A stretch of 64,000 bases of DNA from Lepidostoma basale (GCA_022606425.2 JAHDVF020000164.1:248001-312000), one strand, 5' to 3'; counted from the first letter of the stretch, positions 30,060 to 40,525 are shown. Made by a program: numbers and translations. The notes: generated by a model from the sequence alone, not told the origin.

Positions 30060-30340
30060 GTATTTATTTGCAAACAAAAATTACTTTATTAAAAAAAAAT
30101 TAAATGTTTCGGACACAGAATCCGTTCATAAATGTTTTGTTAGTTTTTTTTTAAATACAAAATAAATATTTAAACAAATATCTGTCAAAACTGATCATGA
30201 AAAAAAAAAGTTTAAATATTTATTGTGTAAACACAAAAACTAACAAAACACTGATGAAGGGTTTCTGTATCTGAAACATGTTCGTATTTTAATTTTAATT
30301 TATAATACAGTTAGTGTTCTTTACAAAATATTAAACATTC
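30060..30340. repeat. H2 inverted pair (variant)
   Basis: The minus unit (30090-30140) reads UUUAUGA ... GUCCGAAACAUUU with a decayed core; the plus unit (30245-30330) keeps the core. They lie head-to-head around tttaaatatctgtcaaaact. Outer arms share aatattt / acacaaaaactaacaaaaca. Confidence 0.6.
30251..30282 (+). ncRNA. Hammerhead ribozyme-like motif (H2 variant)
   Basis: CUGAUGA (30251-30257), a helix II of GGGU/AUCU with wobble pairs, GAAAC (30273-30277), mini helix III ACAUGU and a GUU triplet ending at 30282. Helix II is weaker than in the other H2 copies and helix I is only partial, so it may be inactive. Confidence 0.52.
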
Positions 30341-30344
30341 TTTA

Positions 30345-30960
30345 GTAAATTATATCAGTTCCACCTTCGTTCTTATAAAACTATTCAATTATAATAAATC
30401 TCTTTGAAGAATATTAAAATCCGATTATTTCAAGGAATAAAGACAATATATTTTTATGCCCCATTGATGTTATTACAATTTTTTTAACTCGAATTACATT
30501 TCAAACGGCAAAAGAACAATAATAAAAATTATCTGAAATATCGTAAACAAATTTAAAAAGAAAACTTCTATGCTTCTTGTAAACTTGATTTTTCAGAGAA
30601 TTTTTATTTTTAGGACATAAATTCTCAACAAGGGTAAATGAACCAAGTTTCCAAATCCTGGGGATGGTAAAAGGAAAGATTCTGCACAATTATCGTTAGC
30701 TTTGTACCAGGTAGACAATTCACAAATTCGAAGAAATGTTTACAGAAAAGTTGCACGATATCTCCATCGGGTCCTTGAAAGTTTGGAGGCCAGAACGATT
30801 TTACTGGATACTATAAATATACAGAGGTACATTAGCAAATTGGCTGGGATAAACAACATTATTTATTAGTAAGGCAGCTAGTATGCTAAAGCTAGTGACA
30901 GATTTAAATTGGTGTTTTGGGAAGGAAAACATTTTTTCCGAAAAGTTTTTTCCTTAAGAA
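30345..30960. other. Unassigned sequence
   Basis: A region at 30660-30830 is less AT-rich (ggtaaaaggaaagattctgc, cgatatctccatcgggtcct), but no frame or family was recognised. Confidence 0.35.
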
Positions 30961-30964
30961 TCGA

Positions 30965-31570
30965 TGTTCAACTAACTAACTAACCATCACGCCATTTCCC
31001 CGGAGGAGTAGGCAGATAGGATGGATCACCACAATGCTCTGCCCTGGCATACCTCTCGGGGTTCCTTTCCATTCATACATCGAACCATGCACGCACGTCG
31101 ATTATTCCGACTTCGAATGTGACCGTCTTTATTAATTGATTAATTTAGTAATGCCATGTATTCCCCGGTCGTCCTCGGCTTCTTTTTCCACTCACGCTGC
31201 TTGTGTACGACTTTTAAACCATTCTACTCTCATCCATTCATTCCATATGTCCAAACCATCTTAGGGATCCTTTTTTTAAATTTTATCCATGATGTAGTCA
31301 TCTGCCTTACATTTCTTTCTTATTTCATCGTTCGGTATTCTATCATACAACGTTTTCCCACACATTTTTCTTAGTGATCTCATTTCTACGGCATTTATCC
31401 CGCTTTCATCCTTTTTTTGCCAGCTCCAAGCTTCACTTCCATAAATGAGGGTTGGCACTAGAATTCTATTGTGTACTGCCATTTTTGCTTCTGTGAATAT
31501 ATTTGTATTTGCAGTAATGACTTTGAGTGCGCCATTTATTTTATTCCCAGCACCGACCCTCGTCCATCAA
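30965..31570 (-). mobile_element. RTE-C LINE, degenerate copy
   Basis: The minus strand reads MAVHNRILVPTLIYGSEAWS, WQKKDESGINAVEMRSLRKM, CGKTLYDRIPNDEIRKKCKA, DDYIMDKI, then broken frames down to the 3' end with caactaactaactaacc. It is the best RTE-C copy here apart from 48541-49052. Confidence 0.85.
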
Positions 31571-31579
31571 TCGTTCATA

Positions 31580-31668
31580 TATGTTATAACCCGAGGTACA
31601 CAAATTAGATGGGGTTAACAAAACCAAGTGTTAACAAAAACATAAAGTCGTTATGTTGCTCATGATTG
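31580..31668. repeat. Repeat shared with 13395-13480
   Basis: gaggtacacaaattagatgg, gtgttaacaaaaacataaag and tcgttatgttgct match cggtacacaaatttgattgg, gtgttaacaaaaagtgaagt and tcgttatgttgcc at 13397-13468. Its class is unknown. Confidence 0.6.
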
Positions 31669-31905
31669 AGGGTCATGTCTATGCTGTAAACTATTGACCA
31701 TGGAACGCCATGCGCTCCTGTCACCCGGTCTCCAGGCTGCAGCTAACGAGAGACCAGTCAGTTCCCTGATTTGATCGTAACAGGGGATTGGTGGTCGTCC
31801 TTGTGGTCACTTTACCTTATATTTGCCCATGATGATGAGCTTTTCAAGGTTGTCTTGAATTATCTGGACTATGCGCCTAAAATTCTTTAACACTCTGCAG
31901 TTAAT
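31669..31905 (-). mobile_element. LINE C-terminal relic
   Basis: The minus strand reads with breaks QGRPPIPCYDQIRELTGLSL, AAAWRPGDRSAWRSMVNSL and upstream RRIVQIIQDNLEKLIIMGKY. The R-P-x-x-x-(W/Y)-D-x-I...G-L-S...DR-x-x-WR pattern is typical of arthropod LINE C-termini. The family is not further identified. Confidence 0.65.
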
Positions 31906-31959
31906 TTCAAATCCAACATGGCTTACAAACATAATATTATGTACTTAAGAACATTTTTT

Positions 31960-32165
31960 TTTTTTTAATGTATACAAATACTTATAGACAAATAATTTTC
32001 AGACGTGGTGTTCGTAGAAAGGTGGAATGGGGAATGTTATATTACATAAAGCGATCGCTTAACCCAACCAATGACAGGTCATAAGTCCTGTAAACGCCTC
32101 GAGCACCATATTCTGTTTTCAAATAATTTACATCTTCATCTCTATTGAGACACAATTAATTCTTT
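31960..32165 (+). repeat. Interspersed repeat X, copy 4 (shortened)
   Basis: It joins the X start word (aatgtatacaaatacttata) directly to the X core (gaaaggtggaatggggaatg, caggtcataagtcctgtaaa, tctctattgagacacaatta), lacking the middle 200 bp. Confidence 0.68.
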
Positions 32166-32169
32166 AATA

Positions 32170-33055
32170 TTGAAGGGTTTTAATGCCCATAAATACAAAT
32201 AAATCCTCTGAAATGTTAAATGGATAAAAACAATAATATCTAAGCAACTCCATATTACAGGAGCTTCCTTAAGCACAGTAAGAGAGATTTATTATTCTAA
32301 AGTCGAAATTCGGGCGCTGCTCCGCAGGCGCCAAAAGCTCTATTGAGGAAATGTGATCGAATCTCGCAAGGCTTTATGGTGAACGATAGCTAAACAGGAC
32401 TTCCGTCCCAGCCCTACTTCCACGCCGGAACTCAGATATCCCCCCGGAAGCCTTTAGCCAAAAGCCTTCTGTTTCTTAGTGAGCAAAACTAATAATCCGG
32501 CTTATTTCATATATTTGATTTCGTTTTGGGATATTGATTATTACAAAGCAATCGATATCATTCAGCCCTCTTTCTGATATTACATTTTATATCTAAATAC
32601 AAAATTTGTTATATTAACCCTTAATAATAATATTTCGTCTCACGATATAGATTTTGTTAGGAAACTCATTTCAGATGTCTTCTGATCCAAATCATAAAAT
32701 ATAGGATAAGATATTATACAATATTTTATATAAGAAAATATATTTGCAGTAAACGAAAATAATTGGAACTTTTGCTCATGTTTTCGAAGAAATATAGTCA
32801 CGGATTATTTTGTATCACAATTCGAAAATTTCTTCTGAATGTTAATGTTTAAAAAAAATTGTTTCGTTTGTTGAAAGCGACACCCCTGCCGCTTAATAAA
32901 CAAAACTTACAGATTAAAAATGAATATTTAATTAATCATTCCTGATATAAGCTGAAATTCAAAACTATTTATCATCACTAATTTTTTGTACATTTAAAAT
33001 ACCATAAAAACACTGTTATTTTTACACCCTATCGTTTCTTTTAACAAACCAACCG
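32170..33055. other. Unassigned sequence
   Basis: A GC-rich stretch at 32290-32470 (gggcgctgctccgcaggcgc, cttccgtcccagccctactt) is unique in the window and lacks a convincing frame or splice context. No RNA gene was recognised. Confidence 0.35.
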
Positions 33056-33059
33056 GTTT

Positions 33060-33540
33060 CATCATCATCATCAGCTGTCTGTCATCCACTGCTGAATGTA
33101 GACCTCTCCCCATTGCCGCTCCCATCCATCTATGTCCAGCAATCCTCTTCAGATAGTCGGTCCATCGGGCAGGGGGACGTCCAACTCTGCGGAATCCTGT
33201 ACGCGGTCTTCACTCCAGAGCCCATCTCCCCCATCGGCCGTCGATTCTCCGACGGATATGGCCAGCCCATTGCCACTTCAGCCCGCCCATCCTCAGAGAC
33301 ACCTTAGTCACCTTGATTTGTTGACGAATAAATTCGTTTCTAAATCTGTCCCTCAAGGTTATTCCAAGCATGGCTCTTTACATGGCGCGTTGGGCGACCT
33401 TGAATCTGAAGACTTGACCTTTTGTCAGTATCCATGTCTCAGCTCCGTACGTCATGACTGGCAAGACGTACTGGTTGAAGACTTTAACCGGTTTAGCTTC
33501 CGCCAAACCTTCGTAAAGGCTACAGAAATATTATAATTGA
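33060..33540 (-). mobile_element. LINE 'E' 3' region, longest copy
   Basis: The plus strand begins catcatcatcatcagctgtc (a (GAT)n tail on the minus strand), then gctgaatgtagacctctccc, gaatcctgtacgcggtcttc, gccattgccacttcagcccg and ggtaccacttgaagtc-like sequence to 33510 (ctggttgaagactttaacc). Relatives are at 14700, 24255 and 45640. Overlapping frames of 64 and 134 codons on the plus strand are shadows. Confidence 0.68.
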
Positions 33541-33699
33541 AAGTCAAAAAATGTGTTCAAGTGGACATTTGTGCAGTTGTCACAGGTGTTACTTTTGAAA
33601 ACTGCCAAAATGCCACTTTAATAAAACAATGCTTTTCCATACTTATTGTTTCTTGAAAAATGATGCAAAACTCCATATTAAATAATTAATACGAATGAA

Positions 33700-33800
33700 A
33701 ACTTTTGTATCTCAGCATTATCAGAAGACAATGCCTTAGACAGGCGAAATTTGTCATTCCCATAAATTATAATAAAACTTTTAGAAAACAGACGTTTTCA
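33700..33800 (+). repeat. H4 repeat with decayed hammerhead-like core
   Basis: The unit has a pseudo-core: uuaucaga...AAUGCCUUAGACAGGCGAAAUUUGUC, with helix II GCCU/AGGC intact and GAAA present but the CUGANGA box disrupted. It continues cattcccataaattataata and cttttagaaaacagacgttt. Confidence 0.5.
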
Positions 33801-33804
33801 TTCA

Positions 33805-33975
33805 CTTCTTGCACTTAGATAGCCGTTGTCGTCGATTGCAGGACATATGCCTCCCCCATACTTCTCCACGTATCCCTTACTTGTGCCTTTTGCATCCAAT
33901 CGCTAGCAATTCTTGCAATGTCATCGAACCATCGTGTGGTGGGTCTTCCTCTTTTTCGTTTGTTTTCGCGGGGTC
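33805..33975 (-). mobile_element. LINE C-terminal relic (RGRPTTRWFDDIA type)
   Basis: The minus strand reads KRGRPTTRWFDDIARIASDW, MQKAQVRDTWRSMGEAYVLQ. The GRPxxRWxDDI...WxxxAxxRxxWRxxGEAYVQQW pattern marks the last 50 residues of a common insect LINE ORF2. Upstream parts are lost. Confidence 0.78.
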
Positions 33976-34204
33976 TCCACGTTTTCATTCGCATTTATGT
34001 ATTTCCACTTTTTAGTTAATTTTAATCGGCATGTTTAGAAGGTTTCACTTAATTATATTTTATTTCATTCATTAAAATTTCATCATTATGGAATTCCATA
34101 TAATTAACGCCTTATGTTTATCAAAAAATATATATAATAATACAGCTGAGTACTGACATATTTGTTTAATTGTTTACTAAATAATTGATTAAGAAATAAA
34201 AGAC

Positions 34205-34545
34205 AACTAGGAAGAATGAATACTATGCTAAGGAAATTGAAAAACATTGTTTAATCCACTATTTAGTAAAAAAATATTTGAAAAAACACGACATGTTTCG
34301 GCGGATACCTCCATCTTCAGGTGTAAACATATAATAAAAACTAAACAAAGAGAGACTTATAAACAACGCATTGAAAATTCGATATAATACATAATTCAAA
34401 TTTAAAAATTAACATGTGCTATTTGTTATAAGTAGGTACCTACCAGTTTTTTTTTAATATTTTTCATTAAATAGTGGATTAAACAAAGTTTTTCAATTTC
34501 CTAAGTATAATACTATGGAATTCCACAGTGTTAATGCCTTAGCAA
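34205..34545. repeat. H3 foldback element with one ribozyme motif
   Basis: The arms aaattgaaaaacattgttta...ccactatttag (34238) and aaatagtggattaaacaaag...ttcaatttcctaag (34472) are inverted repeats bounding about 240 bp. The left half holds a complete hammerhead-like module on the minus strand (34290-34320). The plus unit lacks its ribozyme half. Outer words ttccacagtgttaatgcctt follow. Confidence 0.7.
34290..34320 (-). ncRNA. Hammerhead ribozyme-like motif (H3)
   Basis: Minus strand: CUGAAGA (34320-34314), helix II GGAGG/CCGCC with loop UAU and one A-G mismatch, GAAAC (34299-34295), mini helix III ACAUGU, and GUC as the cleavage triplet ending at 34290. The helix I arms ACAC (5' of the core, complement of 34321-34324) and GUGU (complement of 34286-34289) pair perfectly over 4 bp. 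All invariant core bases are present. This is one of the two best-supported motifs in the window. Confidence 0.7.
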
Positions 34546-35095
34546 TCGAAAGAACGAATACTTATTCAGTTATTTTAAAAATCCGTTGTTTATTCGGACG
34601 AGTTAAGAGAAATGATGAAATCTGAATAAATTACTGTAAGCACCTTTAAATTTCTAAAAAAATAAGCCAAAGCCGGTGACATCAGAACCTTATGTTTTCA
34701 TTACTAAGCTCCAACATTATTCGGGGGACGTGACGTCATTAGGCCCAGCCTCCTGCGAAACAAAAGGACGCGCTTAGGGTTGGCCCAAGCCCTAAGCCCG
34801 ATACGGAGAATACGGACGGGATTCGGGATTAACGGGATTATCTTTTACTATCCTCATCGATATATGAGCCAATAAATTATATTCGTCAACACGCGCAGCC
34901 CCAAGATGTTTCCGTTCGCTTTATTTACTGAAATGGTTTTCATACAATTTATTGCGCTACATCTGCGTTATTGGATTTTTCCCAATCTATTTGGCAACAG
35001 TTTATGTCCAAATGCAATTTTATTAAACCTAATGAAAATAAATGGATTCTCACTCAACCCCCGATTTTAATCAATCGTGTATTTACAAAGAAGGT
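34546..35095. other. Unassigned sequence
   Basis: A GC-richer stretch at 34720-34860 (cgggggacgtgacgtcatta, gcccaagccctaagcccgat) has no recognisable coding or RNA signature. Confidence 0.35.
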
Positions 35096-35099
35096 TTTT

Positions 35100-35345
35100 T
35101 TATATTGCGTTTAAATACTTAGAAAATTGAAAAACTTTGTTTAATCCACTATTTATTTAAATACACGACATGTTTCGGAGGATACCTTCTTCAGGTGTAA
35201 AAATACAATTAAAACTAAACATTTTAAGATGGAGGTATCCTCCAAAACATGTCGTGCTTTTTAATATTTTTAATAAATAGTGGATTAAAAAAGTTGTTGA
35301 ATTAACTATGTATATTAACTATGGAATTCCACAGTTTTAATGCGT
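35100..35345. repeat. H3 head-to-head inverted pair
   Basis: The outer arms attgaaaaactttgtttaat and attaaaaaagttgttgaatt bound two ribozyme halves facing each other across a 34-bp spacer (gtgtaaaaatacaattaaaactaaacatttta region). The minus member (35167-35194) keeps all core bases; the plus member (35228-35262) lacks CUGA and has AAAAC for GAAAC. Confidence 0.7.
35167..35194 (-). ncRNA. Hammerhead ribozyme-like motif (H3, short helix II)
   Basis: CUGAAGA (35194-35188), a shortened helix II (AGG UAU CCU) after a 3-bp deletion, GAAAC (35176-35172), mini helix III ACAUGU and a GUC triplet ending at 35167. The helix I arms cac (35164-35166) and gtg (35195-35197) pair. The core is complete but helix II is minimal. 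Confidence 0.58.
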
Positions 35346-35349
35346 TAGC

Positions 35350-36265
35350 GTTCAATAAGTTGATTAAATACTACTTTAATTCCAACATTTTTTCACTTGC
35401 TTTCGGCCTTCTTTAAGTTATTGCAACAGATGATGGAATATTCAATAAATGTATAATTTAATATTATTCTCTTAGATAAAGAAATCATTCTGCACTATAA
35501 TCAATCGAATTGTAAAGCACAACTAGATACATAAAATAAATAGTCTAACCACAAAGGATTGCTTCATTGTTCCATTTAAAATTTGGATTTTATATTTTCA
35601 TAAATATTGGAAACAATTCAGTTTTTTTTATAAATTAACAGAAATACATATAAAATGCATTTGGAAGGACCGTAATGTGGAAGGAAGGATAGATATTTGC
35701 GATATTATAATATATTGTTAGATACTTTCGTCTTTTATAGAGATTTATTGTTTTTTCATTTCGTATTTTATTTTTCTTTTTCAGAATTATTTGTTTTATC
35801 AAAATTTCATAGAGACATTGTTTTGTCATTACCTTGTTTCTGCGTAATGTTATATGATCTGTATTTTAATTTTAATTGACTGTCGTCGTGTGGTTTTATA
35901 TTTGTGTCGTAACGTCATTTCGTTTCGTTCTTATTTTGTTCATCCTTAGGGGTGGGTAGTTTGCGAGTGAGACAAGTAAAAGTCACAGGTTGTAAGTAGC
36001 AAATATTTATTTCGATAGACACAGACAAAAGCGTTGAGTGAATTTAAATAGAGAGATTTGGAGCGGTTGCAGATGTTGGTACGCAATCGCGTATCCGAGG
36101 CATAAGAATGCGCTCACAGAGACGTGCGTGCATGGGGACGTCCGAGGCCAAAATGGGGCGCATTACAGCAGGACTATTGCCTATATTCAAATACAGATGA
36201 CAGTATATATGTATTAAATACAGATTGACATTTTCACGCGTCATTTTGTGTTTTTAACAAAGCTA
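35350..36265. other. Unassigned sequence
   Basis: The piece at 35950-36240 (gtgggtagtttgcgagtgag, gcgtatccgaggcataagaa, gacgtccgaggccaaaatgg) has an open minus-strand frame of 66 codons without recognisable domain. Other sequence is AT-rich and unassigned. Confidence 0.35.
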
Positions 36266-36269
36266 TATT

Positions 36270-36830
36270 TTTTTTGTCGTGACCGAGGAAGACTGTCATT
36301 TATGGTTATGGGTCCGGATTTAGCTAAAGAGCCTAACCCTAGACCCACACACTCAAGGGCATCTTAGCACTGTGCCTTAAAGTTTTGTGTGCCTAAGATG
36401 TATTGTTATTCTCCACCTAGGTCTGTCTTCTGCAGTCTCTTCCCAGAATTCACTATCGATGTAAGTCCTTTGGGAACTTGCTTTTAGGGAGTCATTGAAT
36501 CGTTTCCTCTGACTTCCGTGTGAAAGTTTCCCCTAAGTCAGCTGAGAGTACCTAATTTTCCTGGAAGTCTTGTCTCAGGCATTATATTGACTTGGCCAGC
36601 CCAGGTCTCATACCTTTAAATGATGACAGCCTCAAAACTCGTCATATTGACCTCAGCAAATATGCTGTCATTTGTCCGTTTGTCCTGCCATTTCACATTA
36701 AGGATCCTGCATGTGGTAATCTTTCTTGGACTTTTATGTGTCTTCTGTATAGGTTCCATGTTTCTGAGGCCTATAAAAGTATTGTCAGGACAACGGACTT
36801 GTAGATGAGCACCTTAGTATCCTTTCTTAG
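36270..36830 (-). mobile_element. LINE C-terminal region, heavily mutated
   Basis: With many stops, the minus strand shows KVLIYKSVVLTILL, SETWNLYRRHIKVQERLPHA, then LTQGKLSHGSQRKRFNDSLK, ASSQRTYIDSEFWEETAEDR and PRWR. The YKAVVLxTLLYGSETWxLYRRHIK / KRFKDTLKASL / DRxxWR order matches the post-RT region of a widespread arthropod LINE. It ends at about 36270. Confidence 0.75.
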
Positions 36831-36904
36831 AAAGGATCATCTCATTTAATAATTATATAAATCTGTCGTTTCTTCATTTTATCATTATCAACAGTTTTCT
36901 ATAA

Positions 36905-37195
36905 ATTAATTTTAGTCCATTGTTTTAGCCGATATTACCTGAACATTTTAAACTATTAATGAATAAACTTTGTTTTTTGTATCACAATTGAATTTTATTT
37001 TACGCAACAGCCATTTCATCAACCAATGTTGACATCATCAGGTGTTACAATAATATATCAAATGTCATTTATTGATGAAACAGCTGTCAACATTGGTCGA
37101 TGAAACAGCTGCCGCGTAAAATAAAATACAATGGTGATACAAAAAACAAAGTTTATTTATTAACAGTTTAAAATTAATTTTAGTTTATATAATAT
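36905..37195. repeat. H1 foldback pair, decayed cores
   Basis: The arms ttgttttttgtatcacaatt...attttattttacgc and gcgtaaaataaaatacaatg...tgatacaaaaaacaaag are inverted over about 80 bp. The minus ribozyme half keeps CUGAUGA and helix II but has GAAAU; the plus half lacks CUGAUGA (inserted cagctgtcaacattgg). Confidence 0.68.
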
Positions 37196-37317
37196 CAATT
37201 CATTGTTACGTTTTCACCATTATTATTAATTTTTATATTTCTTTGTGTCATCGATATGGCAATATGCAGTTACTCGTTAATTGAATATATTTAAACACAC
37301 GTAAATTCACCAGTTTC

Positions 37318-38485
37318 TGGCTAAAAACCGCAAACTTTTCTGTACGTTTGTCGATTTGCAAAAAGCATATGATTACGTTAATAGAGTAAAATTGTGGAAA
37401 ATATCGTCTGAATATGGATAAGTACAAAACTGATCACGGCAATTAAGTCGCTATACACGGAAAGCACTGCTAGTGTCAGAGTAAATGGAGATCTTACAGC
37501 CTGGTTTGATATCAATAAAGGTGTCAAACAGGGTTGCATAATGTCCCCGTGGTTATTTAATCTGTATATGGACAAATGTATGAAAGAGCTGAAAGGGTTG
37601 GATGTAGGTGCCAAAATGAGCGGAGTGTCAGTAAGCTGTCTCTTGTATGCGGATGACGCTGTCCTTCTTACAGACAACGAGCATGAACTACAAGTCCTGG
37701 TGAATTGTATGTATGAGGTATGCATGCGAAATGATCTGATGATGAATGTTAATAAGTCCAATGTAATGATTTTTGAAAAGAAAGAAACCATGACAGTCTG
37801 CAACATTAGCGTGAACGGTGAAAATTTGGAGCAAGTAGTTGAGTTCGTGTTTTTAGGTAGTATGTTTACGAGAGATGGGCGAGGGGAGAAGGATATTGAA
37901 AGAAGGGTTGGGGCAGGCAACAAAGTGAATGGTGCACTTAAAGTGGTCATCGCAAACAAAAACCTATCCAAAAAAGCTAGAATGGCAGTGCACAATGGTG
38001 TTCTTCTACCGACCCTTATGTATGGTAGCGAAGCATGGAACTGGCAAAAGAAGGATGAAAGTAGAATAAATGCAGTAGAAATGAGATCTCTTAGATGAAT
38101 GTGTGGATACTCTGTGTATGATAGAGTGTCGAATGAAAATATAAGAAGTGAATGCGGTGCGAATGATGGTGTCATGAACAAAATAATGAAAGGATCATTA
38201 AGATGGTTTGGACATATGGAAAGAATGAATGAAGAAAGAATGGTAAAAAAATTATATGTCAATGATGTAAATGGAACCAGAAATAGAGGAAGACCGAGGA
38301 AAACGTGGCACAATCAAATAAATCAAATATTGAATGTCAGCCATGTGAGGAGTCAGAGAAATCGACGCGCGTGCATGACACGATGTATGAATGTTGAGGA
38401 AGAGAGAAATGTGTCAGGAAAGAAAAGTGTGGCAGTCCATTCTTTCTGCCTACCCCTACGGAGAGACGGCGTGATGTTTAGTTAG
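37318..38485 (+). mobile_element. RTE-B LINE, longest copy of this subfamily
   Basis: It starts inside the RT at KNRKLFCTFVDLQKAYDYVN (with early stops and a frameshift until about 37540). It then has GVKQGCIMSPWLFNLYMDKC, YADDAVLLTDNEHELQVL, FVFLGSMFTRDGRGEKDIER and the C-terminal GSLRWFGHMER / GRPRKTWHNQINQILNVSH region. A TGA at 38096-38098 replaces the arginine codon in RSLRRMCG, and the frame shifts near 38402 (NVEEERNVSG). The tail is ttagttagctagttaa at 38478. The endonuclease is missing. Confidence 0.88.
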
Positions 38486-38489
38486 CTAG

Positions 38490-38865
38490 TTAAATTCATC
38501 AGTCTACAAAAAAAAGTCTTCATATATCTGATTGTGGTAACCCTGTCGTAATGGATATAAGGAGAGGGCACAAAGTAATTACGCAGGTGCCATCTTAGTG
38601 ACATTGTTATTTGGAATGAATGCAAAATGAATGTCAAAACAGGTATCAAAGTAATACGGGGAAGAATTAAATACGCAACAAGACTTTTCCCCAAACATAA
38701 AAACGCCACGCCGTCATCCCATTCATCCCGGATTCAACGGGATAATCACAAAACTCTGCTTCACATTGTTAAGTTGTACGACAAATACATTAGGCTAAAC
38801 GTAATGTTTTATTCCACAATCTGCGTCCTAACAAAAGGAAATATTATAAAATGAAACATTTTGCT
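38490..38865. other. Unassigned sequence
   Basis: Small open frames on both strands near 38482-38854 have no recognisable domain. Confidence 0.35.
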
Positions 38866-38869
38866 TTTA

Positions 38870-39035
38870 ATGTTTTTCTAGTTGATTGTTAAACCTGATG
38901 ATGCTAACATCGGTTAGCGAAACAGCTGTCGCGACTAATTATATAAAATTTTGATATTCATAACAAAGTTTCTTATTTATTTAAACAGGTAATAATGTTG
39001 ACATATCAAAGTGTTTCCGCCAAAACAATGGATAA
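38870..39035 (+). repeat. H1 unit, solo plus orientation
   Basis: The unit runs from the ribozyme module (38895-38930), through ttgatattcataacaaagtt, to the outer end catatcaaagtgtttccgcc...aaaacaatgga. It has no inverted partner within 300 bp. Confidence 0.66.
38895..38930 (+). ncRNA. Hammerhead ribozyme-like motif (H1)
   Basis: CUGAUGA (38895-38901), helix II GCUAAC/GUUAGC with loop AUCG (6 perfect pairs), GAAAC (38919-38923), palindromic ACAGCUGU helix III and a GUC triplet ending at 38930. The core and helix II are perfect. The helix I arms (gttaaac and gcgacta) pair poorly in this copy. Confidence 0.64.
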
Positions 39036-39057
39036 CATTTTAATGTTTATATAAATG

Positions 39058-39342
39058 TAACTAACTAACTAACCATCATGTCGTCTCTCCGAAAGGGTAG
39101 GCAGAAAGAATGAACTGTCACACTTTTACTGATGCGGCACTTCATCCTTCTCTTTTTGCCCCGCGGGAGACGCGGTGTGATGGGTTGCGAACCTCATCGC
39201 CACCAAAAGGCATCTCCCGCGCACACATCAATCTTCCAACACCCACAAAATAAATCTAATTTATACAATAAAACAAATAATATAAAATACAATGACATAA
39301 AAAAAAATAATAATAATTTAACACAAAATGTACAATACAGTA
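39058..39342 (-). mobile_element. T element, 5'-truncated copy
   Basis: The (TAAC)n tail, RTE-B end (tcatgtcgtctctccgaaag), conserved body (cgcgggagacgcggtgtgat, gaacctcatcgccaccaaaa) and the AT-rich part with aaaatacaatgacataaaaa are present. It ends at about acacaaaatgt (39330), missing the upstream half. Confidence 0.83.
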
Positions 39343-39344
39343 TT

Positions 39345-39950
39345 TCTACTATTTAAAAAATATATGAATTAAATTTATTTTATCAATAAATTTACAAAAT
39401 ATTCAACTCATTTTCCTCTATATTTGCCTCACATTGTGTTGCGTATTCACATTTAAGTACATAGGATAATTTTTCGTATTTACACAACATTTTATTTTTC
39501 GGCTGTGACCCAACCTTTTTCCAAGCACAAACTAAAAAATTTAATTGACATAGAATCGTCACTGATACACTAAAAAGGGGTGAAAATATACCACATTATG
39601 GGGGTGATTATAAAATAATTTTCGGAGTTGTACATAACTTTTCTATAATATTTTCTTAGGTAATATGACTAACTACCTATGGCCATCACTTAAATAGGTT
39701 TGACCTCCGTGATGATTTTCCCCAAAGCTCCTCGATCATCCGCCTTTTGCTTAATCTATAATATAAATGTTTAATCTAGTGAAATATTATATTTTAAACA
39801 ATTAAAATAATTCAATATTTTATTAAAAGTACAAATATGAAAATAAATATGTTCACCCGTTTAAAAGTTAATGTTGGCTTTTGAAATATCTTGACAGAAG
39901 ACATTTACAAATGATTGATTATTTATTGAACAAAGATGTAAATTTCAATA
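39345..39950. other. Unassigned AT-rich sequence
   Basis: No feature was recognised. Confidence 0.35.
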
Positions 39951-39954
39951 TTGA

Positions 39955-40032
39955 ATAATTAATATGAATGAAAATATCTGTTTTCTAGAAGTTTGTTACA
40001 TTTTATGGGAATAACATATTTTGCGTTGTTAA
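39955..40032 (-). repeat. H4 repeat relic
   Basis: atgaatgaaaatatctgttt, tctagaagtttgttacattt and tatgggaataacatattttg match the H4 family; the GAAAC equivalent reads GCAAAAU, so the ribozyme-like core is lost. It directly abuts LINE G. Confidence 0.5.
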
Positions 40033-40034
40033 AT

Positions 40035-40525
40035 CGTTATCAAATATCTTCTTCTTAAAGTGCCCTGCCAGGTCCCCCGACGTTGGCGATCACTCTGGTA
40101 AACTCTTCCCTATCCTGCGCTGTCCGGAATAGCTCCTCCACAGTTCTGATTCCCGTCCATTCCCTCACATTGCGCAGCCTAGAGATCTGCCTTCTCCCTG
40201 CTCCCCTGCGGCCCTCCATTTTTCCCTTCAATATCAGATGCAGCAGGCGATACTTCTCTCCTCGCAGAACGTGACCCAGATATGAAATCTTGCGGACTTT
40301 GATTAATGTCAGCAGCTCTCTATTTACTCCTGCACGATTCAGGACCTCTGTGTTCATCACTCTGTCTGTCCATGGGATCCTGAACATTCTTCGGTGAAGC
40401 CACATTTCAAATGCCTCTAACCGGTTCATTGTATTACTTTTAATGTCCATGTCTCACACCCATATAACAGAACAGACCACACATAACACTTTAACATCAT
40501 CATATCACATTTGTAAATTCGTTTG
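40035..40525 (-). mobile_element. LINE 'G' C-terminal fragment
   Basis: The minus strand has CYVWSVLLYG at about 40480, then NTMNRLEAFEMWLHRRMFRI, PWTDRVMNTEVLNRAGVNRE, LLTLIKVRKISYLGHVLRGE, KYRLLHLILKGKMEGRRGAG, RRQISRLRNVREWTGIRTVE and ELFRTAQDREEFTRVIANVG, ending near 40055. H4 relics border both sides (39955 and 40526-40570). Confidence 0.82.

Noticed and set aside
33080..33095. CTGATGA/TCATCAG hammerhead core near catcatcagctgtctgtcat
   Set aside because: No GAAA box or hairpin follows at the right distance; it is part of a (GAT)n LINE tail.
33132..33536. 134-codon plus-strand frame, serine/proline-rich
   Set aside because: It is a shadow of repeat E, which occurs elsewhere in both orientations with different frames.
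37378..38313. 311-codon minus-strand open frame
   Set aside because: It lies antisense to the RTE-B RT (YADDAVL, GVKQGCIMSPWLFNLYMD) and has no domain of its own.
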